A program made the translations under genes and the position numbers. DNA of 6,838 bases from assembly GCA_009778535.1 (NCBI GenBank), contig WRJP01000093.1:1-6838 (forward strand), read 5' to 3'. Under the pieces are notes generated by a model. It was given only the letters and a program-made list of their open reading frames with translations, did not search any database and was not told the DNA's origin. Source of the DNA: Propionibacteriaceae bacterium (GTDB taxonomy: Bacteria; Actinomycetota; Actinomycetes; Propionibacteriales; Propionibacteriaceae). This document shows positions 1 through 6,031 of this stretch, one piece after another. Position 1 is the stretch's first letter, and every line of letters starts with the position of its first letter.

Positions 1-118
1 GCTCGCGTCGCTGCGGCCGCCCCAAGGGGCGGCCTTGGCCCACGTTACCGCCATCACCTAGGCGGACATTTTATGTGAGGCACACATCAACTCTTCCCGG
101 ACATTTGACAATGAGGCA
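1..118. mobile_element. Probable terminal region of an insertion sequence (IS481/IS3-like), partial
   Basis: This stretch encodes no protein that I can recognise. It is GC-rich on the left and then changes composition. Seen: a perfect GC-rich inverted repeat at 15-34, then two imperfect copies of one motif. The first (63-82) and second (98-118) both begin CGGACATTT and end TGAGGCA, with 4-5 unrelated bases in between. Read on the minus strand the outer copy begins TGCCTCATTGTC, so an element ending at 118 would have the 5'-TG...CA-3' termini usual in IS3 and IS481 families. Repeated TGTCCG-containing motifs near the tips fit what I recall of IS481-type ends. Inference: the element body lies left of the window and its tip is near 118. 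No transposase is visible, so this could also be unrelated repeated regulatory DNA. Confidence 0.4.
15..34. terminator. GC-rich perfect hairpin, possible terminator of a gene to the left
   Basis: Nine-base arms (GGCCGCCCC and GGGGCGGCC) flank a central AA. In practice this folds as an 8-bp stem with a CAAG tetraloop. It is followed by TTGGCC rather than a T-run, so it is at best an imperfect intrinsic terminator. It would suit the end of a rightward gene left of the window, perhaps the transposase of the suspected IS. Because the sequence is self-complementary it acts equally on both strands. Confidence 0.4.
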
Positions 119-240
119 AGACGATAGGAGCACTAGAAACACGGCAAAGATCGACCTTTCCTGTGTCACTTAGCGAAAAGCTCAATCATCCTGCCAGTCG
201 CAAACACCTGCTTAAGTCAGGTCACAAGTAGGCTGGTGTC
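119..240. other. Non-coding spacer after the MFS gene, with one weak hairpin
   Basis: No supportable gene is seen between the suspected IS tip and the MFS stop codon. The only structure noted is ACCTG (206-210) pairing with CAGGT (218-222) around a 7-base loop containing CTTAAG. It lies 19 bp beyond the MFS stop and on the minus strand is followed by TGTTTG. It could be a weak terminator for the MFS gene, but the stem is short and the T-run poor. Confidence 0.3.
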
Positions 241-1542
241 CTATACGCCGACGACGTGCCACTCGTTCCGATATTTGCGACCCAAACGGATTGCACTGAA
301 ACCGCAGCAAAAAGCGATGATTATCATAACGAAGTCGAACCAGAAAACTCCGATGAATCCTCCAGTAAAATCCCGGATATAACCCACAAGTGTCGCGCCG
401 AATCCAGCGCCTAACGACACCGCAATCATCAAATAGGGGTACAACTCCTCGTATTCGCGGTTACCGAAAATAAACCTAATAGTCATCGCCGACACCAAAA
501 TGCACGAGGACGCACTCACACCGAAAATAACCGCACCCAAGAAGATCGACCAAGAACCCAACATGCCAGCCGACAAGAAAATGAGCGAACCACTCACTCC
601 GCAAACACACCCAACCGTCAGCGCGACCGTAGCATTTTTGTCGGCTATCGCACCGAGCAGTGGTTTCCCAATCATGTTACCGACGTTGGTAATGCTTAAT
701 GCGAGTGCTGCAATCGCAATAGTAAAACCATAGCTTTCAGCCATCGGACTGATGTATTGCATAGTTCCACCAGTCGCCAACGAAATAATGGCAGTAAACA
801 CAAAAACTAGCTTGAAAACTATGCTTTTTCTGGCTCGCTTTGCAGTGATCCCCGGGTCAACAATCTTGGTATCAGTGGAACCGGGATTGAGCCGTGCCGC
901 CTGAACCTCATCCACGGTTTCACCCACCCGTAATGCGCCAATGTCGGCAGGATAACTACGCATCAACATGGCCGCAGCCAAACCCATCGCCAATACGACT
1001 ATGCCGTAAACCACATACGTAAACTGCCACCCATTAGCAGCAATCAAAAGACCTCCGATCGGCGCAAACACCACTGCGCCGACCCCAGTAAAGGTGTTAG
1101 TAAACCCAATCCAAAAACCTACGCGACGTTTGAACCACCGCGCCACCATTATTGGGCCTGCCATGTACGTCGGAAAGCACATTCCTACACCAAGCACGAC
1201 TCCAATGACATAAAACTGCCAAACTTGAGTAAAAGTAGACATCAGCAGCAGACTGGTGCCATTTAATACGATCGATCCTGCCCCGAAAAACCGAACGTCG
1301 ATTTTATCAATCAACTTTCCGGCAAACGGTAAAAATATTGCCTTGGTTGTGTGCAGAATAGTGAGATACAACGCCAATGTTGCATATCCGATACCAAGAT
1401 CTTCAGTGATCGGCCGTAGGAAAATTCCGGCTCCGTTCATTGCAGTGCCTACGGTGACTCCAGTCATCACACACGCCGATACAACAATCACATAACCGTA
1501 CTTTGACGAGCGCAACTGCGTTGTTTGCTCCGAATCCGCCAT
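241..1542 (-). CDS. MFS transporter, OxlT/monocarboxylate-porter-like
   Basis: A 433-residue polytopic membrane protein with about 12 hydrophobic segments arranged 6+6 around a hydrophilic central loop (about residues 196-242). Family marks seen: the loop 2-3 motif GKLIDK (75-80) and its second-half counterpart GKPLLGAIADK (292-302), plus a WFKRRVGFWIG segment (136-146) that resembles the WF..R.G...G signature of oxalate:formate and monocarboxylate porters. Inference: proton- or anion-coupled transport of a small carboxylate across the inner membrane; the substrate is unknown. I place the start at ATG 1542. The frame also offers TTG 1560 and GTGs at 1551 and 1545, and a TAG directly precedes the TTG. 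No start has a strong ribosome site, so the N-terminus is uncertain by 6 residues. It is divergent from the zinc dehydrogenase, suggesting shared control. By eye the gene is more AT-rich at third positions than the rightward genes. Confidence 0.88.
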   Translation of the reverse strand: MADSEQTTQLRSSKYGYVIVVSACVMTGVTVGTAMNGAGIFLRPITEDLGIGYATLALYLTILHTTKAIFLPFAGKLIDKIDVRFFGAGSIVLNGTSLLLMSTFTQVWQFYVIGVVLGVGMCFPTYMAGPIMVARWFKRRVGFWIGFTNTFTGVGAVVFAPIGGLLIAANGWQFTYVVYGIVVLAMGLAAAMLMRSYPADIGALRVGETVDEVQAARLNPGSTDTKIVDPGITAKRARKSIVFKLVFVFTAIISLATGGTMQYISPMAESYGFTIAIAALALSITNVGNMIGKPLLGAIADKNATVALTVGCVCGVSGSLIFLSAGMLGSWSIFLGAVIFGVSASSCILVSAMTIRFIFGNREYEELYPYLMIAVSLGAGFGATLVGYIRDFTGGFIGVFWFDFVMIIIAFCCGFSAIRLGRKYRNEWHVVGV

Positions 1543-1560
1543 CACTACCACTCTGCTCAA

Positions 1561-1831
1561 CTAAAAATCTTCAGACCCTAGCTAGAAATCTCCTACACAT
1601 CTTAATGGTGTTTTGCCTAGTGCAGCGTCAAATGGGACTACAGCGTCAGCTCGGACTTGAAGCGTCTCACATGCCATTTGAGTTCATTCATATCGCACAA
1701 GGACTCTCGCATCTGATCAGAGTGCCCACGCAGAATTTCGACCAGAATCGGCCAAATCAACATCGCAGCTATAGCCCACCCAGTACAAATCATGTAACAT
1801 ATCTGGTACACGGTGCATTTTAGGAGGCATA
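1561..1831. promoter_or_regulatory. Divergent regulatory region between the MFS gene and the zinc dehydrogenase
   Basis: No credible gene lies here. Several symmetric elements are visible. CTAGCTAG lies at 1578-1585. An 8-base inverted pair, TCAAATGG (1628-1635) and CCATTTGA (1674-1681), is 38 bases apart. AGCGTC occurs three times in direct orientation (1624, 1642, 1661). TCTGATCAGA at 1712-1721 is a perfect 10-base palindrome, GCTATAGC lies at 1768-1775, and ATGTAACAT at 1792-1800 is a 9-base palindrome just upstream of the dehydrogenase. A TTGACG hexamer on the minus strand overlaps the left half-site of the inverted pair, but I find no well-spaced -10 for it. I could not assign clear promoters on either strand. 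Some of these palindromes may bind the GntR-type regulator encoded nearby; this is inference. Confidence 0.5.
1822..1827 (+). promoter_or_regulatory. Ribosome binding site of the zinc dehydrogenase
   Basis: AGGAGG, a perfect Shine-Dalgarno core, ends 4 bases before ATG 1832. It fixes the start of the dehydrogenase and implies efficient translation. Confidence 0.85.
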
Positions 1832-2761
1832 ATGCAGGCGTTACAGTTCTCCCGCCTTGGTGTAGTCGAAATGGTTGAGATTCCAGAGCCCCAGGTCTGC
1901 GCTGGCGAAGTGATTGTGGAAGTCGATGCAGCAGGTGTTTGTGGCAGCGATGTGCACGGTATCCATGGCGGATTCCTTAGAGTACCGCCGCTAGTGATGG
2001 GTCACGAGTTCACTGGAACGGTTAATGGCCGTCGCTATGGGGTTAATCCCTTGCTTAGCTGTGGAAGTTGTCAATGGTGCCAACAAGGTAACGAGCAACT
2101 CTGCCCGGACAGAAAACTCATTGGTATTCACATTCCTGGAGGTTTTACGAAGCGAATTGCTGTTCCGGAGCGTGCACTCGTTGAAGTCCCGGAGGGAATC
2201 AGCCCCGAGGCAGCCGCCTTGATTGAGCCGCTATCAGTTTCTTTGCGCGGTTGGCGGTGGGGAGCAGCGCGCGAGACCGATAAAGTTGCGGTGATAGGAG
2301 CTGGATCAATCGGTCTGGGCGTCTTACATGCTGCCGTCAATGATGGTCGGAACGTTACAGTCTGCGACATTTCAGAACACCGCCTGGGTATCGCAGAATC
2401 AATGGGAGCTACGCGCACTGTCACAGAGTTGGATGAAACCTTCGATGTCATCATCGACGCTGTGGGTGCCAAAGCTACGCACATCTCCTCAGTCACGAAG
2501 TTGTCCCCGCAGGGACTTGCAGTATGGATTGGGAATATCTCCGCTGACCCGGGATTCGACGCACGCGAACTGGTTCGCGGCGAACAGAACATTAGGGGAT
2601 CTTTCGCATGCAGCCGCAAAGATTTCGAAGACGCTGCCCAGCTTGCCGCCACGATAGATACTTCGTGGGTACAGACGCTGCCGCTGGATCAGGCTCCGCT
2701 AGCGTTCGCCGAGATCAGCGAGGGGCGATCCTCGGCGATCAAGATCCAGTTCAGACCATGA
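1832..2761 (+). CDS. Zinc-dependent alcohol/polyol dehydrogenase (MDR superfamily), compact form
   Basis: A 309-residue medium-chain dehydrogenase, expected to oxidise a secondary alcohol or polyol (or reduce the ketone) with NAD(H) in the cytoplasm. The N-terminal GroES-like domain carries the likely catalytic zinc ligands C37 (in GVCGSD), H58-E59 (in GHE) and E132 (in IEP). The structural zinc site is the four cysteines 77, 80, 83 and 91. A Rossmann domain follows with GAGSIG at 156-161, and D179 at the end of the second strand favours NAD over NADP (family knowledge). The protein is shorter than the usual 340-350 residues. The segment from GHE to the first structural cysteine is about 11 residues shorter than in threonine or sorbitol dehydrogenases and lacks the usual GDRV element, and the loop around 195-205 is also short. 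All metal and cofactor residues remain, so it is probably active. Its substrate is unknown. The start is fixed by AGGAGG. The 3' end overlaps the convergent regulator gene. Confidence 0.9.
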   Translation: MQALQFSRLGVVEMVEIPEPQVCAGEVIVEVDAAGVCGSDVHGIHGGFLRVPPLVMGHEFTGTVNGRRYGVNPLLSCGSCQWCQQGNEQLCPDRKLIGIHIPGGFTKRIAVPERALVEVPEGISPEAAALIEPLSVSLRGWRWGAARETDKVAVIGAGSIGLGVLHAAVNDGRNVTVCDISEHRLGIAESMGATRTVTELDETFDVIIDAVGAKATHISSVTKLSPQGLAVWIGNISADPGFDARELVRGEQNIRGSFACSRKDFEDAAQLAATIDTSWVQTLPLDQAPLAFAEISEGRSSAIKIQFRP

Positions 2762-3463
2762 ATCCTCTTCTTCGCGGCGTTCGGCCTCGAAGCTTTCCAG
2801 GAGCAGCCGCAGCGTTTCGCTAAGATGCGTCACCATCATCTCACCTGCCCGCTTTCCGTCGCCGGTGCGAAGTACTTCTATGATTTCTTCATGTTCGCGG
2901 TTCATTATGTCACGACGGAACGGCGAGGTTTTGAGGGCTCGAATGACATGGATCGCCGCCGATTCATGTAGATTTCGCAATATTGAACTGAGTGTCGGAG
3001 CCCTTGATGCTTGCTCCAAGACTGCATGAAATTCCACATGGAGATTCGCCCAGGCTGGAGCATCAATGTCAGTACTAGCTGAACGCTTGAGGTAGCCCAT
3101 AGCTTGATCTAATTCCTCTGCGGTAAGGTGTGCCGCTGCCCGTTCGAGAGCAAGTGGGCACAGCGCCATAAGCAGGTCATACACCTCGACGAGTTCGTCT
3201 TTCTCAAGGCGTCGAACTACGGCTCCAACGTGAGCATCAAAGTTGACTAGACCGTCGGCAGCAAGTTGCCGCAGCGCCTCTCTTACTGGAGTTGTGCTGA
3301 CCCCAAGTCGGTAAGCGATTTCGGATTGGACGAGCCGAGTTCCACCTGGCAGGCTCCCGTCAAGAATGGCCTGTCTCAGGGTTTCTTGCGCATATTCCTG
3401 CGCCGTTTGTCGCCAGGGCGCTGGAGATGGGCTAGTGCGTCCTGTAGCGAAAACATCGGTCAT
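2699..3463 (-). CDS. GntR-family transcriptional regulator, FCD (FadR) subfamily
   Basis: A 254-residue regulator. A winged helix-turn-helix lies at about residues 23-86, including the typical helix SEIAYRLGVSTTPVREALRQL (about 47-67). An all-helical FCD effector domain follows at about 92-225. H146 (in FHAVLE), H191 (in EHEEII) and H213 (in THLSETL) match the spaced histidines that bind metal in many FCD proteins. Such regulators usually sense organic acids, sugar acids or acyl-CoAs and repress adjacent catabolic genes. In the first FCD helix the usual R and E of the R...LE pattern appear replaced by L98 and C102, which may alter ligand or metal binding. The start at ATG 3463 is chosen for its GGAAG ribosome site; an upstream TTG at 3574 would add 37 residues of unlikely sequence. 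An acidic/basic tail of about 30 residues follows the FCD domain and overlaps the dehydrogenase gene antisense. It is divergent from the VOC-Gfo-TRAP operon, its most likely target. Confidence 0.9.
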   Translation of the reverse strand: MTDVFATGRTSPSPAPWRQTAQEYAQETLRQAILDGSLPGGTRLVQSEIAYRLGVSTTPVREALRQLAADGLVNFDAHVGAVVRRLEKDELVEVYDLLMALCPLALERAAAHLTAEELDQAMGYLKRSASTDIDAPAWANLHVEFHAVLEQASRAPTLSSILRNLHESAAIHVIRALKTSPFRRDIMNREHEEIIEVLRTGDGKRAGEMMVTHLSETLRLLLESFEAERREEEDSWSELDLDRRGSPLADLGER

Positions 3464-3469
3464 CTTATA

Positions 3470-3474
3470 CTTCC
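3470..3474 (-). promoter_or_regulatory. Ribosome binding site that decides the regulator start
   Basis: On the minus strand GGAAG lies 6 bases before ATG 3463. The longer reading frame from TTG 3574 covers residues unlike the GntR family N-terminus, so this site supports the shorter protein. Confidence 0.65.
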
Positions 3475-3610
3475 AATTCTCAAAAGCGTGGTACGCGGCA
3501 TCGGTGCCACGTCTTGGTGCGCTCCCGGCGTGCAAGGTTACCACGCACCTTGTGAGCAGCAGTTTCTTTTCCAAACCCTAGTCACACAACCGAGAACACA
3601 TGTATTATAT

Positions 3611-3631
3611 ATTATAAGCGATACTTAGTAT
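3611..3631 (-). promoter_or_regulatory. Candidate promoter and operator of the GntR-type regulator gene
   Basis: The minus strand carries a perfect TATAAT at 3616-3611. Immediately upstream, where the -35/-10 spacer would lie, is ATACTTAGTAT (3621-3631), a palindrome with 5-base arms and a central T. The hexamer about 17 bases upstream (CAGCAA on the minus strand) is a poor -35. FCD-type regulators commonly bind short AT-rich palindromes, so this arrangement suggests autoregulation by steric block. The implied leader is about 140 bases. Promoter and operator are both predictions from sequence only. Confidence 0.4.
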
Positions 3632-3721
3632 TATTGCTGGCAGCTCGCAGCTCTGTCTCACCTCATGTTTGGTAACAAGATCACATCAATCAATCAGAAT
3701 CCTTGTGCCCTAATATCGAAT

Positions 3722-3750
3722 CTGATAGTGTGGAAAATGCAGGATATAAC
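3722..3750 (+). promoter_or_regulatory. Candidate promoter of the VOC-Gfo-TRAP operon
   Basis: CTGATA (3722-3727; 4 of 6 matches to TTGACA) is separated by exactly 17 bases from TATAAC (3745-3750; 5 of 6 matches to TATAAT). The start codon is 43 bases beyond the -10, leaving room for a normal short leader. The -35 hexamer overlaps a small inverted repeat, TATC (3714-3717) and GATA (3724-3727), which could be part of an operator. The rest of the 3464-3793 gap contains the regulator's own promoter candidate and no gene. Confidence 0.45.
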
Positions 3751-3783
3751 ACATAACGCGATGGAATTTGGTACCTCGATCGA

Positions 3784-3790
3784 AGGAGAT
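3784..3790 (+). promoter_or_regulatory. Ribosome binding site that decides the VOC gene start
   Basis: AAGGAGA lies 3-4 bases before ATG 3794. The same frame is open upstream to ATG 3665, but that start has no ribosome site and would add 43 residues unlike the VOC family. It would also place the promoter candidate inside the coding region. Confidence 0.75.
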
Positions 3791-3793
3791 CTC

Positions 3794-4258
3794 ATGACTG
3801 ATTCTGTTAGCCACACTGGAATGACCGTTGCGGACACCGAAGCATCTGTCCGCTTTTACTGTGGGACTCTGGGCTTCACGCTAGAAGAATCCAGATCTGG
3901 CGAGTGGAATGCGGAATGGCTTTCACACCTAACTGGGCAACCCGGAACCCATCTACGGATCGCCATGGTGCAAGCAGCCGATGGCTCCCGCGTACAACTA
4001 GAACAATTCGTCTCCCCGGTCTTAGACCCGGAACCATCTTCTTGGGCGCACCCCGGTGGAGGACATCTATGTATCGAAGTTAGCGACATTCACGCACTCG
4101 CTGCCAAGATCAAAGAAGACGGCTACACCATCGTCTCAACACCGCCAGAACCAGTTCCGCTTCCGTCGGACTCTGTCAACGCCGGCGGCTTCATGATGGG
4201 AGTGCTAGACCCAGACGGACACGTCATCGAGATACTCCAGAAACCTGCTGGTCGTTGA
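3794..4258 (+). CDS. VOC-superfamily metalloprotein (glyoxalase/epimerase/dioxygenase fold)
   Basis: A 154-residue cytoplasmic protein with the paired beta-alpha-beta-beta-beta modules of the vicinal oxygen chelate fold. The first module spans about residues 4-72 and the second about 88-150. The four canonical metal ligands appear intact: H7 (in SHTGMTVAD), E70 (in QLEQF), H91 (in GGHLCIEVSD) and E146 (in GHVIEIL). This H-E-H-E set is shared by glyoxalase I, methylmalonyl-CoA epimerase and some ring-cleaving dioxygenases, so the fold and a bound divalent metal are well supported but the reaction is not. In this operon an isomerase, epimerase or lyase acting on a keto- or hydroxy-acid is the most natural inference. 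It is the first gene of the operon and is followed 13 bases later by the Gfo/Idh gene. Length is normal for the family and no defects are seen. Confidence 0.87.
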   Translation: MTDSVSHTGMTVADTEASVRFYCGTLGFTLEESRSGEWNAEWLSHLTGQPGTHLRIAMVQAADGSRVQLEQFVSPVLDPEPSSWAHPGGGHLCIEVSDIHALAAKIKEDGYTIVSTPPEPVPLPSDSVNAGGFMMGVLDPDGHVIEILQKPAGR

Positions 4259-4271
4259 GGGGAGAACTCCA

Positions 4272-5444
4272 ATGACTGCGACTAAGAAGCTGCGGGTCGG
4301 CATCATCGGCGGCGGCATGATCGCCAAAGCTCATGTGATCGCATTACGCGCGCTACGTTCCTACTTTGGAGAAGACCGACTGGATGCAGACGTTGTCGCG
4401 GTGGCTGATGTCACACAAGAAGCCGCAAGCCAAGCCGCTCAGCAATACTCCATTGAACGTTGGACGACTGACTGGCAAGGGCTGTTAGCAGACGACAGCA
4501 TTGATGCAATCACTATTGCAACCCCCAACTTTCTGCACGCCGAACACGCAATTGTAACTGTAGAAGCTGGCAAGCATGTGATGTGCGAGAAGCCGCTGGC
4601 ACACACTATCGAAGCCGCCCGGCTCATGGTAGACGCCGCAGAGCGCGCTGGCGTTGTGAACAGCGTCAACTTCAACTACCGCTGCATTCCTGCCATTCGT
4701 TATGCCCGCAAGCTGATTGCCGCAGGCGATCTCGGAGAGATTCTGAGCGTACGTGGCGCTTTCCTCCAAGACTGGGGAGCAGACCCACAAGTTTCCCGAT
4801 CCTGGAAGTTTGAAGCCAGCCGCGGCGGCGCAGGCCCGATTTTGACATCCGGATGCCATGTGATTGACCTAATCCGCTACGTCACTGGACATGCAATCGT
4901 TGAATTGGCAGCAGCGGCAAACACCGTCATTAAAGAGCGTCCACTGCCCTCAGGGCGCAATACCTATGCCACCTCTGAAGGTCCAGCAAAGATGGCACCT
5001 GTTGATGTGGAAGACGTCGGCGCCTTCGTCGCCCGACTAGACAACGGCGCCATTGGAACCCTCGAAGCGAGCCGAGTGGCTTCGGGTCGTTCCAATTTCT
5101 GTTTCTTGGAAGTCAACGGAAGTCAAGGTTCGGTCGTATTTGATTACGAAACCCTCAATGAATTGCAGGTCTGGACATCACGCAGCAAGGGTTTCGGCTT
5201 CAATCGAGTTCTGGTGGGACCGTCACAAGATGGCGGCTTATTCTGGACATTGGGTGGGCTCGGCGTTGGTTTCGCGGAGACCATAACTCTCCATATGCGT
5301 GAATTTGTCACAGCGATAATCGAAGGTCGACCAGCTGAACCAGCCTTCCGTGACGGACTACACGCTCAAGAGGTCGCTTTCGCCGCCCTCCGCTCAGCAG
5401 CGAGTGGAGCTTGGGAGTCCGTACCAAAGGTCTTGGAGAACTGA
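4272..5444 (+). CDS. Gfo/Idh/MocA-family NAD(P)-dependent oxidoreductase
   Basis: A 390-residue sugar/inositol-type dehydrogenase. The N-terminal Rossmann domain starts with VGIIGGGMIAKAH (9-21). D46 at the end of the second strand suggests NAD(H) as cofactor. The family signature EKP is at 106-108, with K107 the expected catalytic lysine. The C-terminal substrate domain begins near 135 and contains GCHVIDLIRYVTG (194-206), with H196 as the usual histidine. The aspartate normally four residues before this histidine is T192, so the catalytic triad departs from the classical inositol dehydrogenase pattern. Expected role: oxidation or reduction of a hydroxyl/carbonyl on a sugar, inositol or sugar acid in the cytoplasm. 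The start at ATG 4272 is preceded by GAGGGGAG (4257-4264), which overlaps the VOC stop. Its stop overlaps the DctQ start, so it is translationally coupled to the TRAP transporter that probably supplies its substrate pathway. Confidence 0.92.
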   Translation: MTATKKLRVGIIGGGMIAKAHVIALRALRSYFGEDRLDADVVAVADVTQEAASQAAQQYSIERWTTDWQGLLADDSIDAITIATPNFLHAEHAIVTVEAGKHVMCEKPLAHTIEAARLMVDAAERAGVVNSVNFNYRCIPAIRYARKLIAAGDLGEILSVRGAFLQDWGADPQVSRSWKFEASRGGAGPILTSGCHVIDLIRYVTGHAIVELAAAANTVIKERPLPSGRNTYATSEGPAKMAPVDVEDVGAFVARLDNGAIGTLEASRVASGRSNFCFLEVNGSQGSVVFDYETLNELQVWTSRSKGFGFNRVLVGPSQDGGLFWTLGGLGVGFAETITLHMREFVTAIIEGRPAEPAFRDGLHAQEVAFAALRSAASGAWESVPKVLEN

Positions 5445-6031
5445 TGAAAGCGCCAACCGACATTACCGAAAAGGTGCCGGTACCTCGCGCCGTAAAAATG
5501 GTAATCGCAGGCATTCATAAAGCCAGCGGAGCTGCGGCAGTGCTGTCCACAACAGTCTCCTTAGCCATCATGATCGGCATTATCGCGGACTTCTCCTCAC
5601 GGACGATCACTGGCAGGTCACTGCCAGGATTGCTTGAGCTCGTTGAGACCTTCATGGTCATCGTCGTCTATATGGCATTGGCTCAGGGAGAACGCAATAA
5701 GGTTCACATGCGGCTCGATTCGGTCACTGATCGGCTTTCCGTAAGAATCCGCTACATTGTCCGTGCTTTTGCAATGGTGATCGCCACCTTCGGTGCCGGT
5801 TGCTACGTCTACGCCACCAGTGTGCGCGCACTGAGTTCGCTGTCATATTGGGAATACCGTCCGGGACTACTCAATTTTCCAGTATGGCCATCGCGGATTC
5901 TGATCGTCGTCGGCTTCTCCTTGCTGCTGTTGGAGTCATTAGTCACGCTATTTGAATACATACTGTTGGCCATCCATCCGCAACATGCCCCCAAGGTCTC
6001 AAATGAAACCAATATTGAGGGGATGGTGTGA
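5444..6031 (+). CDS. TRAP transporter small permease subunit (DctQ-like)
   Basis: A 195-residue inner-membrane protein with the four membrane segments typical of DctQ: about residues 27-50, 64-82, 103-125 and 150-172. Family-like features include the polar loop after the first segment ending in PGLLELVE (61-68), the basic HMRLDSVTDRLS loop (88-99), and the polar stretch YWEYRPGLLNFPVWPS (135-150) before the last segment. DctQ partners with the large DctM subunit and an extracytoplasmic DctP receptor in sodium-driven uptake of organic acids (family knowledge). The start at ATG 5444 overlaps the Gfo stop as TGATG, with GGAG 5 bases upstream. An in-frame start at 5411 lies inside the Gfo gene and is less likely. 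The DctM gene follows with a second TGATG overlap. Sequence alone does not identify the substrate. Confidence 0.88.
   Translation: MKAPTDITEKVPVPRAVKMVIAGIHKASGAAAVLSTTVSLAIMIGIIADFSSRTITGRSLPGLLELVETFMVIVVYMALAQGERNKVHMRLDSVTDRLSVRIRYIVRAFAMVIATFGAGCYVYATSVRALSSLSYWEYRPGLLNFPVWPSRILIVVGFSLLLLESLVTLFEYILLAIHPQHAPKVSNETNIEGMV

Noticed and set aside
1503..1823. Open frame of 106 residues on the plus strand across the MFS start and the divergent gap
   Set aside because: No ribosome site, no recognisable domain, and it overlaps the start of the MFS gene antisense and the whole regulatory gap.
2128..2652. Open frame of 174 residues antisense to the zinc dehydrogenase
   Set aside because: Low-complexity Ser/Ala/Pro-rich composition typical of a shadow frame, lying wholly inside a gene with intact catalytic motifs.
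3464..3574. 37-residue N-terminal extension of the GntR regulator from a TTG start
   Set aside because: No ribosome site for the TTG, sequence unlike the family, and a good GGAAG site before ATG 3463.
3685..3696. Short ATCA tandem (about three units) in the regulator-VOC gap
   Set aside because: Too short and isolated to call a repeat array; no CRISPR-like or other periodic structure was seen in the window.
3665..3793. 43-residue N-terminal extension of the VOC protein
   Set aside because: A strong AAGGAGA site just before ATG 3794 and the metal ligand H7 at the usual N-terminal position favour the shorter protein; the extension would also cover the promoter candidate.
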